Part shown: positions 36,261 to 45,320 of the stretch, in pieces
How positions within the stretch are numbered: the stretch's first letter is position 1
Layout: each line of letters opens with the position of its first letter
Origin: CAUPWF01 sp044425815
GTDB taxonomy: Bacteria > Bacillota > Clostridia > Lachnospirales > Lachnospiraceae
Direction of reading: 5' to 3'
Assembly (NCBI GenBank): GCA_044425815.1
Contig: JAWXVA010000002.1
Location: 39,897 to 103,896, forward strand
DNA: 64,000 nucleotides
Made by a program: the position numbers and the translations under genes
The notes under the pieces: generated by a model
Told to the model about the DNA's origin: nothing
Seen by the model: only the letters and a program-made list of their open reading frames with translations
Databases searched by the model: none

Positions 36261-37433
36261 TTATAATAAAAATTCTGGAAGTAATTCAAATAATGTATAC
36301 TTTAAGCTCATAGCTTCTACGCTATCTAAGGCCTTTAGTTCTACGGAACCGATTATCTCCCCATTAAGCCTATAATAAACATTTCCTACCGTATCTCCCG
36401 CAAAAATTGGTGCTGTTAACAGCTCTGCATCTAAATATTCCACGTCTTTTTCAATCAAGCTCAAATCATTACCATTTGTATCGATGTATGCGAATTTTTC
36501 TTCGCCAATTCCCTCCACTGTATCTCTAATCCCTTTATTTATCACAATGTCATTATATATCAACTGTTCCTCATCTATATACTTTTGAGATTTAGAAAAT
36601 CCATAATCTAATAGAGCAATAGCATCTGAAGTTCTATCATTCGATGTAGGAGCTCCCATAACTACTGCTATCATATCTATTTCATCTTTTCTAGCCGTTG
36701 CCGAAATACAAAACTTTGCATTATCTGTGGACCCAGTCTTTAATCCAGTAGTGTAAGCATACTCTTTTATTAACTTATTTGTGTTACTAAGTCCAAATAT
36801 TGAACTTCCTTTTGCTGTTACATGTGTAATATCTTCCATCCATATCATAGTGTACTCTTCAACTTCTGGATACTTCATTATAAGTTCATTGGACATAGTC
36901 GCTATATCTCTTGCAGTTGTCACATGTCCCTCTGCATCTAACCCATTACAGTTCACAAAATTTGTATTTGTCATGCCTAGTTCCTGCGCCTTATCATTCA
37001 TTTTCGCAACGAACTCGTTTTCGCTTCCCTCTACAAATTCTGCCATAGCTACACATGCATCGTTTGCAGAAGCAACAGTAATAGATTTCATCATAGTTTC
37101 AACTGTCTGCTCTTCTCCTGCTTCTAGATAAATCTGAGAGCCACCCATTGAAGAGGCATATTCTGAAACTGTTACGATATCAGTCAAGTAGATCTTTTCT
37201 TCTTCTAAAGCTTCGAATATCAACAATAACGTCATTACTTTTGTAACACTTGCAGGTGCTAATTGTTCATCTGCATTTTTCTCATAAATAACACTTCCTG
37301 TAGATGCTTCTATCACAATAGCAGAGATTGCACTCACCTCTATTTCCTCCGCATAGACGTCTACCACTGGTATGATATTCAGTACAATAATTAGCGTAAT
37401 GCAACAACTCAAAATACTACTAACAAATCTCAT
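36261..37433 (-). CDS. D-alanyl-D-alanine carboxypeptidase, second copy
   Basis: This second serine DD-carboxypeptidase of the window has 390 residues. The signal peptide ends at about residue 28 (VDVYA). The three motifs are SVTK near residue 62, SAN near 118 and KTGS near 229. It is clearly related to the dac gene at 32.7 kb but diverged, so this is an old paralogue and not a recent duplicate. It lies upstream of a metallophosphoesterase and downstream of rpsU, and starts with GAGG before its ATG. Confidence 0.9.
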   Translation of the reverse strand: MRFVSSILSCCITLIIVLNIIPVVDVYAEEIEVSAISAIVIEASTGSVIYEKNADEQLAPASVTKVMTLLLIFEALEEEKIYLTDIVTVSEYASSMGGSQIYLEAGEEQTVETMMKSITVASANDACVAMAEFVEGSENEFVAKMNDKAQELGMTNTNFVNCNGLDAEGHVTTARDIATMSNELIMKYPEVEEYTMIWMEDITHVTAKGSSIFGLSNTNKLIKEYAYTTGLKTGSTDNAKFCISATARKDEIDMIAVVMGAPTSNDRTSDAIALLDYGFSKSQKYIDEEQLIYNDIVINKGIRDTVEGIGEEKFAYIDTNGNDLSLIEKDVEYLDAELLTAPIFAGDTVGNVYYRLNGEIIGSVELKALDSVEAMSLKYTLFELLPEFLL

Positions 37434-37504
37434 TTATTTCCTCATAATATCTTTCTTATAGGATACGATATTGCGTTCAAATTTATGACACTATAATTTA
37501 ATGT

Positions 37505-37553
37505 AAAAAAAGCTTCGCTTCACGATTTAAAATCGTTAATGCGAAAGCTTTTT
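37505..37553. terminator. Bidirectional terminator after rpsU
   Basis: An outer stem (AAAAAAGCTT...AAGCTTTTTT with a GCG core) encloses an inner ACGATTT/AAATCGT stem. It lies after the rpsU stop codon and before the dac promoter region. The T-run is visible on the minus strand. Confidence 0.75.
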
Positions 37554-37570
37554 AATTTTTTTTGCACATA

Positions 37571-37747
37571 TTAGTTATATTTACGTTTTCTAGCAGCTTC
37601 AGATTTTTTCTTACGCTTAACACTTGGTTTTTCGTAATGTTCTCTTTTGCGAATCTCTTGCTGAATTCCTGCCTTAGCACAGTTTCTTTTGAATCTGCGT
37701 AAAGCACTATCTAACGTTTCGTTTTCTTTTACGATTACATTTGACAT
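37571..37747 (-). CDS. rpsU: Ribosomal protein S21
   Basis: A 58-residue basic protein, too short for most ORF calling but clear from its sequence: MSNVIVKENETLDSALRRFK at the start, then RNCAKAGIQQEIRKREHYEK and a lysine/arginine-rich tail ending RKRKYN. It matches Firmicutes S21 throughout. It binds the small ribosomal subunit near the anti-Shine-Dalgarno end of 16S rRNA. A GGGGAGG/AGGTG region precedes the ATG, and a terminator follows. Confidence 0.97.
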   Translation of the reverse strand: MSNVIVKENETLDSALRRFKRNCAKAGIQQEIRKREHYEKPSVKRKKKSEAARKRKYN

Positions 37748-37881
37748 AGTCTCACACCTAACCTCCCCTCAAAGCCCTATATTGTGCAGATACGACTTTT
37801 GGGTATATTTTTGCACTACATAGAATTATATACATCATTTAACAATTCGTCAATAGTTTTTTTGTAATTTATATAAATTCA

Positions 37882-39267
37882 TTAATTTCGACGTATTGTT
37901 AACATTGTAATATCATCAAATTGATCCTCTCCATCTGCGAAAGTATCTACATCCTTTTTCACAATACTCAACATTTCTTCTAAAGATTTATAGGCTTTCT
38001 CATTTAGATTGCTAATTAATCGTTCCATTCCATACTCATCAGAAGCAGAATTTAGAGCATCAAGTACACCATCCGTATATACATACAAGATATCTCCTTG
38101 CTCCAATTGCATCTCATAATCTTCATATACTATATCTTCCATCGCGCCAATTACGAGTCCGTGCGTATCTTTTATCACCTCAAATGGTCTATCCTTTGCC
38201 TTAAACAGTGGGTATTCATGGCCTGCATTGCTTGCTGTAATTTTCCCTGTTGATATTTCATATATGCCAAACCAGACCGTTACAAACATACCGCTATCAT
38301 CATTTTCACACAATTGATTATTTACATCCATCAATACTTTTGCTGGAGAAGCATTGGGATATGTCGAATTCTTTATCATAATTTTAGTCGCCATCATAAA
38401 CATAGCTCCTGGAACACCTTTTCCTGAAACATCTGCGATTATTAGCGCTAAATGATCATGATCTATTAGAAAGAAATCGTAAAAATCCCCTCCCACTTCT
38501 TTGCTTGGATCCATGCTTGCATAAATCTCAAATTCACTTCTATCTGGAAACGCAGGGAAAACATTAGGTAGTGCTGAATTTTGAATATGTGTGGCCACTG
38601 ACAGTTCCTGGTTACGATTTTCTTTTTCCAAATATTCCTTTTCTTGCATCAGTAATAAATTGTGTGTTCGTTTTGATAAACTTACATCCAAAAAATAAAA
38701 CCCAAACATAATGATTAAACGAGGCAGATAATAAATATATATAATATAAACAATGGTATTTCGGCCATTTGCAGCAGATAGTTTGAGGAATTCTAACCTG
38801 TTTTGAAATCCATAAACAACATCAGTAGACGCCATCATATTACTATCCCATGTCCCCCAAAACAAGCCTATATACATAGCAATGAACATTAGAATTGCCG
38901 TGCTAACAAACATAATCTTCGTGATTTTGGGCGAATAATAATGAGAAGCAATTAATATCGGTACTGACCATGATAATAATGATTGATATGTCATCCCACA
39001 ATTCATAATTGTAATACCTAGGACCAAGCAAGTAATTGACATATATTTAAGAGTTTGTGCCGAAACATTAAATTTCTTCAACGCAAAAATAGGTATCAAC
39101 ATGATACAAAGACCAGTACACATAGTTGTATTCATGATACTTTGTTGAATTGTAAAAACACCTATGATATTCAGGAACCATATCATAACACCAAATAATG
39201 TCGTCACTTTAAGACTACTAACAACATAATGAGTAGTATCAATATCGTTCTTCTCTAAAAAATCCAT
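37882..39267 (-). CDS. Membrane PP2C-type serine phosphatase (SpoIIE/RsbU-like), copy B
   Basis: This is a 461-residue protein. Residues 1-205 hold about six membrane helices. A short coiled-coil-like linker (LLMQEKEYLEKENRNQ) leads to a SpoIIE/PP2C domain from about residue 235. The metal-binding motifs are KEVGGDFYDFF, IIADVSGKGVPGAMFM and FDDITMLTI. Such enzymes dephosphorylate anti-sigma-factor antagonists in response to signals. No STAS or anti-sigma partner is adjacent. The neighbour just upstream is a close paralogue. The ATG has AGGAG before it, about 12 bases away. Confidence 0.88.
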   Translation of the reverse strand: MDFLEKNDIDTTHYVVSSLKVTTLFGVMIWFLNIIGVFTIQQSIMNTTMCTGLCIMLIPIFALKKFNVSAQTLKYMSITCLVLGITIMNCGMTYQSLLSWSVPILIASHYYSPKITKIMFVSTAILMFIAMYIGLFWGTWDSNMMASTDVVYGFQNRLEFLKLSAANGRNTIVYIIYIYYLPRLIIMFGFYFLDVSLSKRTHNLLLMQEKEYLEKENRNQELSVATHIQNSALPNVFPAFPDRSEFEIYASMDPSKEVGGDFYDFFLIDHDHLALIIADVSGKGVPGAMFMMATKIMIKNSTYPNASPAKVLMDVNNQLCENDDSGMFVTVWFGIYEISTGKITASNAGHEYPLFKAKDRPFEVIKDTHGLVIGAMEDIVYEDYEMQLEQGDILYVYTDGVLDALNSASDEYGMERLISNLNEKAYKSLEEMLSIVKKDVDTFADGEDQFDDITMLTIRRN

Positions 39268-39291
39268 GCTCTCACCCTCTCCTATTTTCTA

Positions 39292-40695
39292 TTATACCGT
39301 TTGAATTTCGACTGCTAACATAGTGATATCATCAAATTGCGGCGTATCTCCTTCAAATATTTTCACATCTGCATTAACAGATTCTAAGATCATTTTCAAG
39401 GAATTTCCTCGATTAGAATTCAATACCTCCAACAATCTTTCAATACCATAAGCACGCTTCTCTTTATTTATAGCTTCCGGTATTCCATCCGTATAAAGGA
39501 ATAAGACGTCACCTGGATTAAATTGAAGTTCGTAATCCTTATAAATGATATCATCCATGCCTCCCAAAACTAAGTCATGCGTATTCTTAAAGATGGAATA
39601 TGGTGCATCTCCTTGCTTTAAAATAGGATATTCATGTCCTGCATTACAAGCCGCTAATTTCCCACTAGAAATCTCGTAAATACCAAGCCAAACTGAGACA
39701 AACATATCCCCTTCATGGGTTCCACAAAGTTGTTTATTGGTCTCAGTCAAAATTTTTGCTGGCGATTTATTAGGTTTTGCGAGATTTTTAATCATCATTT
39801 TTGCACTCATCATAAATAAAGCTGCTGGAACACCCTTGCCTGAGACATCGGCCATTACAATTGCCAAGTGGTCTTCATCCACTAAAAAGAAATCATAAAA
39901 GTCTCCCCCAACTTCTTTGCTCGGCGTCATCTTTGCATATATATCAAATTCGTTGCGATGTGGAAATGCGGGAAATACATTTGGTAACATCGAATCTTGA
40001 ATATTCGTTGCCATAGCAAGTTCATCACGTATGCGTTTCTTTTCGGACAAATCATTTTCTTGTTCCATTAAAATTTTGTAGGTCCTCTCTGATAATGCAA
40101 ATGCAACTAAATACGCAACAAATATAATAAATGCCCGCGGAATATAAAAATTAACGAAAACACGATAATAAATTGAGTGACCATTAATTAATGTAGATGA
40201 AAGAAACTCTATGCGTTCATTTAAGCTAGAAAAGGTACATACAACTCCAAACATATTTCCATCAGGAACCCCAAATATGGCTCCTAAATATGTTGCTATA
40301 AGCATAATAATTAAAGTAATAACTAATGTGAAATTTGTCGCTTTTTTCGAATAATAATGACGTGATAGAGCAATCGGAGGAATCCATGCAAGAATCGCCT
40401 GAAATGTCAATCCTATATATAAAACGCCCATACCCATAACAAAGCAACTCAAACAAAGATACTTCACCCAAGATCCGTTCTTCTTTAGCTGGAGTACTAA
40501 AAGTGCTGGCACCACCAAGAAAATAATCCCTATTGGCATTACAATATTTACCAGGGTTAAATCTGTAAGAAAAACCCTGATAATATTTAAAAACCAAATA
40601 AGTAATACAATACCGGTAGTAATCAACAAGCACTTTGCAACATAAATATTGGCTAACTGCTCATTTTTAACAAAAACACTTCTTCTTGTATCCAA
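39292..40695 (-). CDS. Membrane PP2C-type serine phosphatase (SpoIIE/RsbU-like), copy A
   Basis: It is about 467 residues, with the same architecture as the next gene: six N-terminal membrane helices, a linker, and a PP2C domain with KEVGGDFYDFF, VMADVSGKGVPAALFM and FDDITMLAVE. Parts of the catalytic domain are nearly identical in both copies, while the membrane part has diverged, suggesting different signals. The start is uncertain: TTG at 40695 has GAGGTG six bases before it, and the frame could also begin with the GTG at 40704 itself. It starts 27 bases after alaS, likely in the same operon. Confidence 0.85.
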   Translation of the reverse strand: MDTRRSVFVKNEQLANIYVAKCLLITTGIVLLIWFLNIIRVFLTDLTLVNIVMPIGIIFLVVPALLVLQLKKNGSWVKYLCLSCFVMGMGVLYIGLTFQAILAWIPPIALSRHYYSKKATNFTLVITLIIMLIATYLGAIFGVPDGNMFGVVCTFSSLNERIEFLSSTLINGHSIYYRVFVNFYIPRAFIIFVAYLVAFALSERTYKILMEQENDLSEKKRIRDELAMATNIQDSMLPNVFPAFPHRNEFDIYAKMTPSKEVGGDFYDFFLVDEDHLAIVMADVSGKGVPAALFMMSAKMMIKNLAKPNKSPAKILTETNKQLCGTHEGDMFVSVWLGIYEISSGKLAACNAGHEYPILKQGDAPYSIFKNTHDLVLGGMDDIIYKDYELQFNPGDVLFLYTDGIPEAINKEKRAYGIERLLEVLNSNRGNSLKMILESVNADVKIFEGDTPQFDDITMLAVEIQTV

Positions 40696-40722
40696 AGGAT
40701 TCACCTCGATTATCTATTATGA

Positions 40723-43365
40723 CTACTTTGTTACCTGTTCACTTAATACTTCTTTTGCTTTTTCTAAAGCCGCCTCTACTCCTGCTGGATTTTTACCTCC
40801 TGCTTGAGCCATATTAGGGCGACCACCGCCACCGCCACCTACAAGAGATGCAATCGCTTTGATTAAATTACCTGCGTGCGCACCTTTTTTTTGTGCTGCA
40901 TCTGTAACTGTAACCATTAAATTCACTTTATCTCCAGATACAGAAGCAATAACAACTACACCATCGCCTAATTTATCTTTCAAGGAATCCCCTAAATCTC
41001 TAAGACCATTCATATCTACATCCGTTACTTTTGTTGCTAATAACTTCACGCCATTAACCTCTACAACTTGATTCATTACGTCTCCGACTGCTTCTTGTGC
41101 AGCTTTACTCTTAAGACTTTCATTCTCACTCTGTAGTGCTTTCACTTCTGCTAATAAGCTAGTCAATTTATCCTCTAATTTATCAGGTGTAGATTTTACT
41201 AATTTAGCTACATTAGATAATTTAGTCTCTAATTCATCATAATAAGCTAATAACCCTTTCGATGTTAATGCTTCTATCCTACGAACTCCGGCAGCTACTC
41301 CTGCTTCTGAAATAATCTTAAATGCTGTAATAGTTCCAGTATTCGCAACATGTGTACCACCACATAATTCTTTCGAATATTCACCCATCGTAACTACACG
41401 TACCACATCACCATATTTTTCTCCAAACAATGCTGCTGCACCCGTTTTTCTCGCTTCGTCAATTGGCATCAATTCAACTACAACTGGTAGGGAAGCTTGA
41501 ATTTGTTCATTTACTATTTCTTCTACTTTTTTCAATTCTTCATCAGACATTGCTGAGAAGTGTGTGAAGTCAAAACGTAAACGATCTTCATTTACATTCG
41601 AACCAGCTTGTTCTACATGATTTCCTAATACAATTCTCAATGCTTTTTGAAGCAAATGAGTTGCACTATGGTTTCTTCCAGACAATGCACGTTTTTCAAC
41701 ATTTACTGTTAATGTAGCTGCTGTTCCCACGCGAATCATTCCAGATGCAACATATCCAACATGCCCAATTTTACCACCTAATAATTTGATAGTATCTTCT
41801 ACATGGAACGTTCCTTCTAATGTCGTAATAACCCCTGTATCAGCTGCTTGTCCACCACTTGTCGCATAATATGGTGTTTTATCAACAAATAGTGTTCCTT
41901 TATCGCCTTCAGCTAAACAATCTGCTAACTCCGTTTCACTTGTTAAAACTGTAATATTTGATGTAAACTCTAAAGAGTCATATCCAACAAATTCAGATGT
42001 TACTGAGGGGTCAATCAATTCATATACTGTTGCATCTGCACCCATGTAGTTTGTTACACCACGAGCTTCTCTAGCAGTTTTTCTCTGAATATCCATCGCT
42101 GATTTAAATCCTTCTTGATCTACACTACATCCATTTTCTTCTAAAATCTCTATCGTTAAATCAATTGGAAAACCATAAGTATCATATAACTTAAATGCGT
42201 CATCACCCGACAACACTGTTGTGGATTGATTCGCCATTTTAGTTTGCATATCAGCTAATATTCCTAGACCTTGATCAATCGTTTTATTAAATTGTTCTTC
42301 TTCTTTAGCTATTACATTGAAGATAAATTCTTTCTTCTCTTCTAATTCAGGATAACCGTCTTTTGATCCTTCGATTACTGTTCCTACTAATTTCACCAAA
42401 AAATCACCTTTAATATTAAGTAAACGTCCATGACGACATGCTCTTCTAAGTAATCTGCGAAGCACATAGCCACGCCCTTCATTCGACGGCATAATCCCGT
42501 CCGAAATCATAAAACTAACCGAACGTACATGGTCTGTAATAACACGAATCGAAATGTCTTGTTGCTCATTATCTTTATAATTAATTTCTGCCAACTTACA
42601 AACTTCTTCACGAAGCTGTTTCACTGTATCTACATCAAATATAGAATCAACATCTTGAACCACAACTGCTAACCTTTCAAGACCCATACCTGTATCAATA
42701 TTTTTTTGTTCTAATTCTTCGTAGTTTCCTTTTCCATCACTATCAAATTGAGTAAAAACGTTATTCCAAACTTCCATGTAGCGATCACAATCACAACCTA
42801 CTGTACAAGTTGGACTGCCGCACCCATATTTTTCGCCACGATCATAATACACCTCAGAACAAGGTCCACAAGGTCCTGATCCATGCTCCCAGAAGTTATC
42901 TTCTTTTCCCATACGGAAAATTTTCTCTGGTGCTATCCCTATTTCTTTATTCCATATCTCAAACGCTTCATCATCATTTTCATATACCGAAGGGTATAAT
43001 CTGTCTGCATCAATCCCTACTACTTCCGTTAAAAATTCCCATGTCCATGCTATCGCTTCATGCTTGAAATAATCTCCGAACGAAAAGTTTCCTAGCATCT
43101 CAAAAAATGTACCATGACGAGCTGTCTTTCCTACATTTTCAATATCTCCAGTACGAATACATTTTTGACAAGTTGTCATTCTAGTATTCGGTGGAATTTC
43201 TTGCCCTGTAAAATAAGGCTTAAGTGGTGCCATTCCTGAGTTAATTAATAGTAAACTCTTATCATTATGTGGTACTAAAGAAAAACTTTTAGCTGCAAGG
43301 TGGTTTTTACTTTCGAAAAACTCCAAAAACATTATTCTTAATTCATTTACTCCGTACTTCTTCAT
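40723..43365 (-). CDS. alaS: Alanyl-tRNA synthetase
   Basis: The enzyme charges tRNA-Ala and clears mischarged tRNA. It has about 880 residues, starting at the ATG at 43365 with AGGAGG seven bases before it. The N-terminal class II catalytic core starts MKKYGVNELR. The editing domain has the zinc site in SGRNHSATHLL near residue 560 and CGGTHVANTG near 658. The C-terminal coiled coil and a glycine-rich segment (near residue 850) follow. A terminator lies in the leader, so it may be regulated or begin with its own promoter. Confidence 0.96.
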   Translation of the reverse strand: MKKYGVNELRIMFLEFFESKNHLAAKSFSLVPHNDKSLLLINSGMAPLKPYFTGQEIPPNTRMTTCQKCIRTGDIENVGKTARHGTFFEMLGNFSFGDYFKHEAIAWTWEFLTEVVGIDADRLYPSVYENDDEAFEIWNKEIGIAPEKIFRMGKEDNFWEHGSGPCGPCSEVYYDRGEKYGCGSPTCTVGCDCDRYMEVWNNVFTQFDSDGKGNYEELEQKNIDTGMGLERLAVVVQDVDSIFDVDTVKQLREEVCKLAEINYKDNEQQDISIRVITDHVRSVSFMISDGIMPSNEGRGYVLRRLLRRACRHGRLLNIKGDFLVKLVGTVIEGSKDGYPELEEKKEFIFNVIAKEEEQFNKTIDQGLGILADMQTKMANQSTTVLSGDDAFKLYDTYGFPIDLTIEILEENGCSVDQEGFKSAMDIQRKTAREARGVTNYMGADATVYELIDPSVTSEFVGYDSLEFTSNITVLTSETELADCLAEGDKGTLFVDKTPYYATSGGQAADTGVITTLEGTFHVEDTIKLLGGKIGHVGYVASGMIRVGTAATLTVNVEKRALSGRNHSATHLLQKALRIVLGNHVEQAGSNVNEDRLRFDFTHFSAMSDEELKKVEEIVNEQIQASLPVVVELMPIDEARKTGAAALFGEKYGDVVRVVTMGEYSKELCGGTHVANTGTITAFKIISEAGVAAGVRRIEALTSKGLLAYYDELETKLSNVAKLVKSTPDKLEDKLTSLLAEVKALQSENESLKSKAAQEAVGDVMNQVVEVNGVKLLATKVTDVDMNGLRDLGDSLKDKLGDGVVVIASVSGDKVNLMVTVTDAAQKKGAHAGNLIKAIASLVGGGGGGRPNMAQAGGKNPAGVEAALEKAKEVLSEQVTK

Positions 43366-43389
43366 TCCTAATCCTCCTAAATTCACAAA

Positions 43390-43418
43390 AAGAGTAAGCA
43401 CAATACATGCCTACTCTT
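43390..43418 (-). terminator. Terminator between the mini membrane protein gene and alaS
   Basis: An 11-bp stem (43390-43400 with 43408-43418, one G-T pair) is followed on the minus strand by TTTTT. It ends the hydrogenase/small-gene transcript just before alaS. No T-box sequence accompanies it. Confidence 0.75.
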
Positions 43419-43440
43419 AATTATCATAATAAGTCAATTC

Positions 43441-43590
43441 TTATTGCACATCAGTCTTGCTGTTTTCTTGTGCTATTTTGGCATTTTTACGCACTCTTAA
43501 ATTTTTCCCACAAAGAACTCCTCCGTAGGCGACTGCGGCTATAAATACTGCTGTTATAATTGTAGTTAAAACTTCTGTCCAAAATTCCAT
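43441..43590 (-). CDS. Small single-span membrane protein
   Basis: The 49-residue protein starts at the ATG at 43590, with AAGGAGG 7 bases before it; earlier in-frame codons lack a ribosome site. Residues about 5-30 form one membrane helix (VLTTIITAVFIAAVAYGGVL), followed by a basic, then polar tail. No function is recognised. It follows the [FeFe] hydrogenase gene by about 70 bp with no terminator visible between, so both are probably on one transcript; it might anchor or help the hydrogenase, which is a guess. Confidence 0.75.
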   Translation of the reverse strand: MEFWTEVLTTIITAVFIAAVAYGGVLCGKNLRVRKNAKIAQENSKTDVQ

Positions 43591-43659
43591 GTTATACCTC
43601 CTTGTATATGGTGAATCCATGTATTGACTATGATACCACAAGAACTGTTCTTTGACAAA

Positions 43660-45171
43660 TTATTTTAATTCGATTTTCTCAAGTTCCTTAGAAGGTAGAT
43701 TTTTAGATGATTTTGCCACAAATGTTTTCAATGCTTTTTGTGCTTTTGGAATAGGAATATTGGTTCCCGCACCAGCTACACACCCTCCTGGGCATCCCAT
43801 ACCTTCAATCATACAACCGTTTAATTTCCCAGCCTTTGCTAATTGTAGCATTTTCTTACAATCTGCTAATCCTTCGGCATGTTCAATATGCACTTCTGTA
43901 CCTGGGTAATATTCTTTAATACATGCTTCAATAGCACCTGCCACTCCACCTGCTACTGCGTATCCTCTTCCAGCACCTGTTGCATTATGAAATGAAGAAT
44001 CTGCTTCACATTCTTCTAAGTTAATATTTTTCGCATTGAAAATAGCTTGTAACTCTTCAAAAGTAATAACAAAGTCAACATCACTTCGAACGGTTCTTCT
44101 AGACGCTTCTAATTTCTTCGCAGCGCATGGCCCTATAAATACCACACGAGCGTTCGGATGTTCTATCTTAATTGTACGTGCCGTAGCAACCATAGGTGTC
44201 AACTCTTCTGATACTTGATCTACTAAAGTTGGAAAATATTTCTTAGTAAGCATAGACCATGATGGACAGCATGATGTTAATAAAAATGGTAATTCGCCTG
44301 TAGTGACTTTTTCTACATAATGATGTGCTTCTGAAATCGCACCGATATCTGCACCTAGTGCCACTTCATAAACTTCCGAAAACCCAACTTTCAGTAGTGC
44401 ATTCTTTATACTACGTGGTCCAATATTATCACCGAATTGTCCAACAAATGCAGGCGCAATTTCTGCAATAATCTCATTCCCTTCTTTGAGTGCTCTTATC
44501 AACTGGAAGATTTGTGATTTATCTGATATGGCGCCAAAAGGACAGCTAACCATACACATCCCGCAAGAAACGCATTTATCTTGATTAATAATGGCTCTGC
44601 CAAATTCATCAGACTCAATTGCATTTACTCCACATGCTCTTTGACATGGTCGTTCTTTCTTTTGAATTGCATCATAAGGACATACGGATTTACATTTTCC
44701 ACATTTGATACATTTTTGTTGATCAATGCAAGATTTTCCAAACTTATCAAAACTTATTGCATTTACAGGACAGACCTGCATACACGGATGGGCTGTACAC
44801 CCTTTACACATATTGCTCACTTCATACCCTTTTTCTTCGCATGCTGCACAAGCTGATGGAATAACTTGCATAAGAGGAGGCTCATAGTATTTAGCAGAAA
44901 TATTACTCTCTTCAATTCCAGCTGTTAAATGCACTGGCTTATCTTCTGGTCGTAAACTCAAACCCATCGCTAGTCTCACGTGTTCTCTAACTATCGCTCT
45001 TTTTCTATATACACTTTCTCTATATCTTTCTGTATTCTCATTGATCAAGTTGTACGGAATCGCTTCAATATCTTCTATCAATGTATCAGATTCTGACATA
45101 TCAGCCACTTTCACCACTTCTTCAAATACTTGACGTCTTATGCCTTTTACAGGTGTTTCCAAACCTCTCAT
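43660..45171 (-). CDS. Monomeric [FeFe] hydrogenase (group B-like)
   Basis: This 503-residue iron-sulfur enzyme starts at the ATG at 45171, with AGGAGG 7 bases before it. The first half carries a cysteine-rich domain and ferredoxin-type clusters, for example CMQVCPVNAIS, CIKCGKCKSVCPYDAI and CVSCGMCMVSCPFGAI. The H-cluster motifs are TSCCPSW (near 299-305), GPCAAKK (near 347-353) and GMGCPGGC (near 457-464). PSW instead of PGW and GPC instead of MPC suit group B, rather than bifurcating group A, enzymes. It would make or use H2 with ferredoxin. The HydEFG maturases are not in the window. Confidence 0.85.
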   Translation of the reverse strand: MRGLETPVKGIRRQVFEEVVKVADMSESDTLIEDIEAIPYNLINENTERYRESVYRKRAIVREHVRLAMGLSLRPEDKPVHLTAGIEESNISAKYYEPPLMQVIPSACAACEEKGYEVSNMCKGCTAHPCMQVCPVNAISFDKFGKSCIDQQKCIKCGKCKSVCPYDAIQKKERPCQRACGVNAIESDEFGRAIINQDKCVSCGMCMVSCPFGAISDKSQIFQLIRALKEGNEIIAEIAPAFVGQFGDNIGPRSIKNALLKVGFSEVYEVALGADIGAISEAHHYVEKVTTGELPFLLTSCCPSWSMLTKKYFPTLVDQVSEELTPMVATARTIKIEHPNARVVFIGPCAAKKLEASRRTVRSDVDFVITFEELQAIFNAKNINLEECEADSSFHNATGAGRGYAVAGGVAGAIEACIKEYYPGTEVHIEHAEGLADCKKMLQLAKAGKLNGCMIEGMGCPGGCVAGAGTNIPIPKAQKALKTFVAKSSKNLPSKELEKIELK

Positions 45172-45238
45172 TATAATTCCTCCTACGTAAAGATTTTTCA
45201 TTTTATATTATAATAATCGCGGACTGCAATTTTACAAT

Positions 45239-45270
45239 AATAAAGAGTGCGTATTAACACACCCTTTATA
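45239..45270 (-). terminator. Terminator after glgA
   Basis: A stem of ATAAAG...CTTTAT with inner GTG/CAC pairs around an 8-base loop lies after glgA and before the hydrogenase promoter. The T-run on the minus strand is modest. Confidence 0.6.
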
Positions 45271-45320
45271 TCATACCTATTGCATATATTACAACGATTT
45301 TCCATTTATCACACTATGGT

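Noticed and set aside
43366..43440. A T-box leader for alaS
   Set aside because: The gap holds only one ordinary terminator and lacks the T-box sequence and the long stem I.
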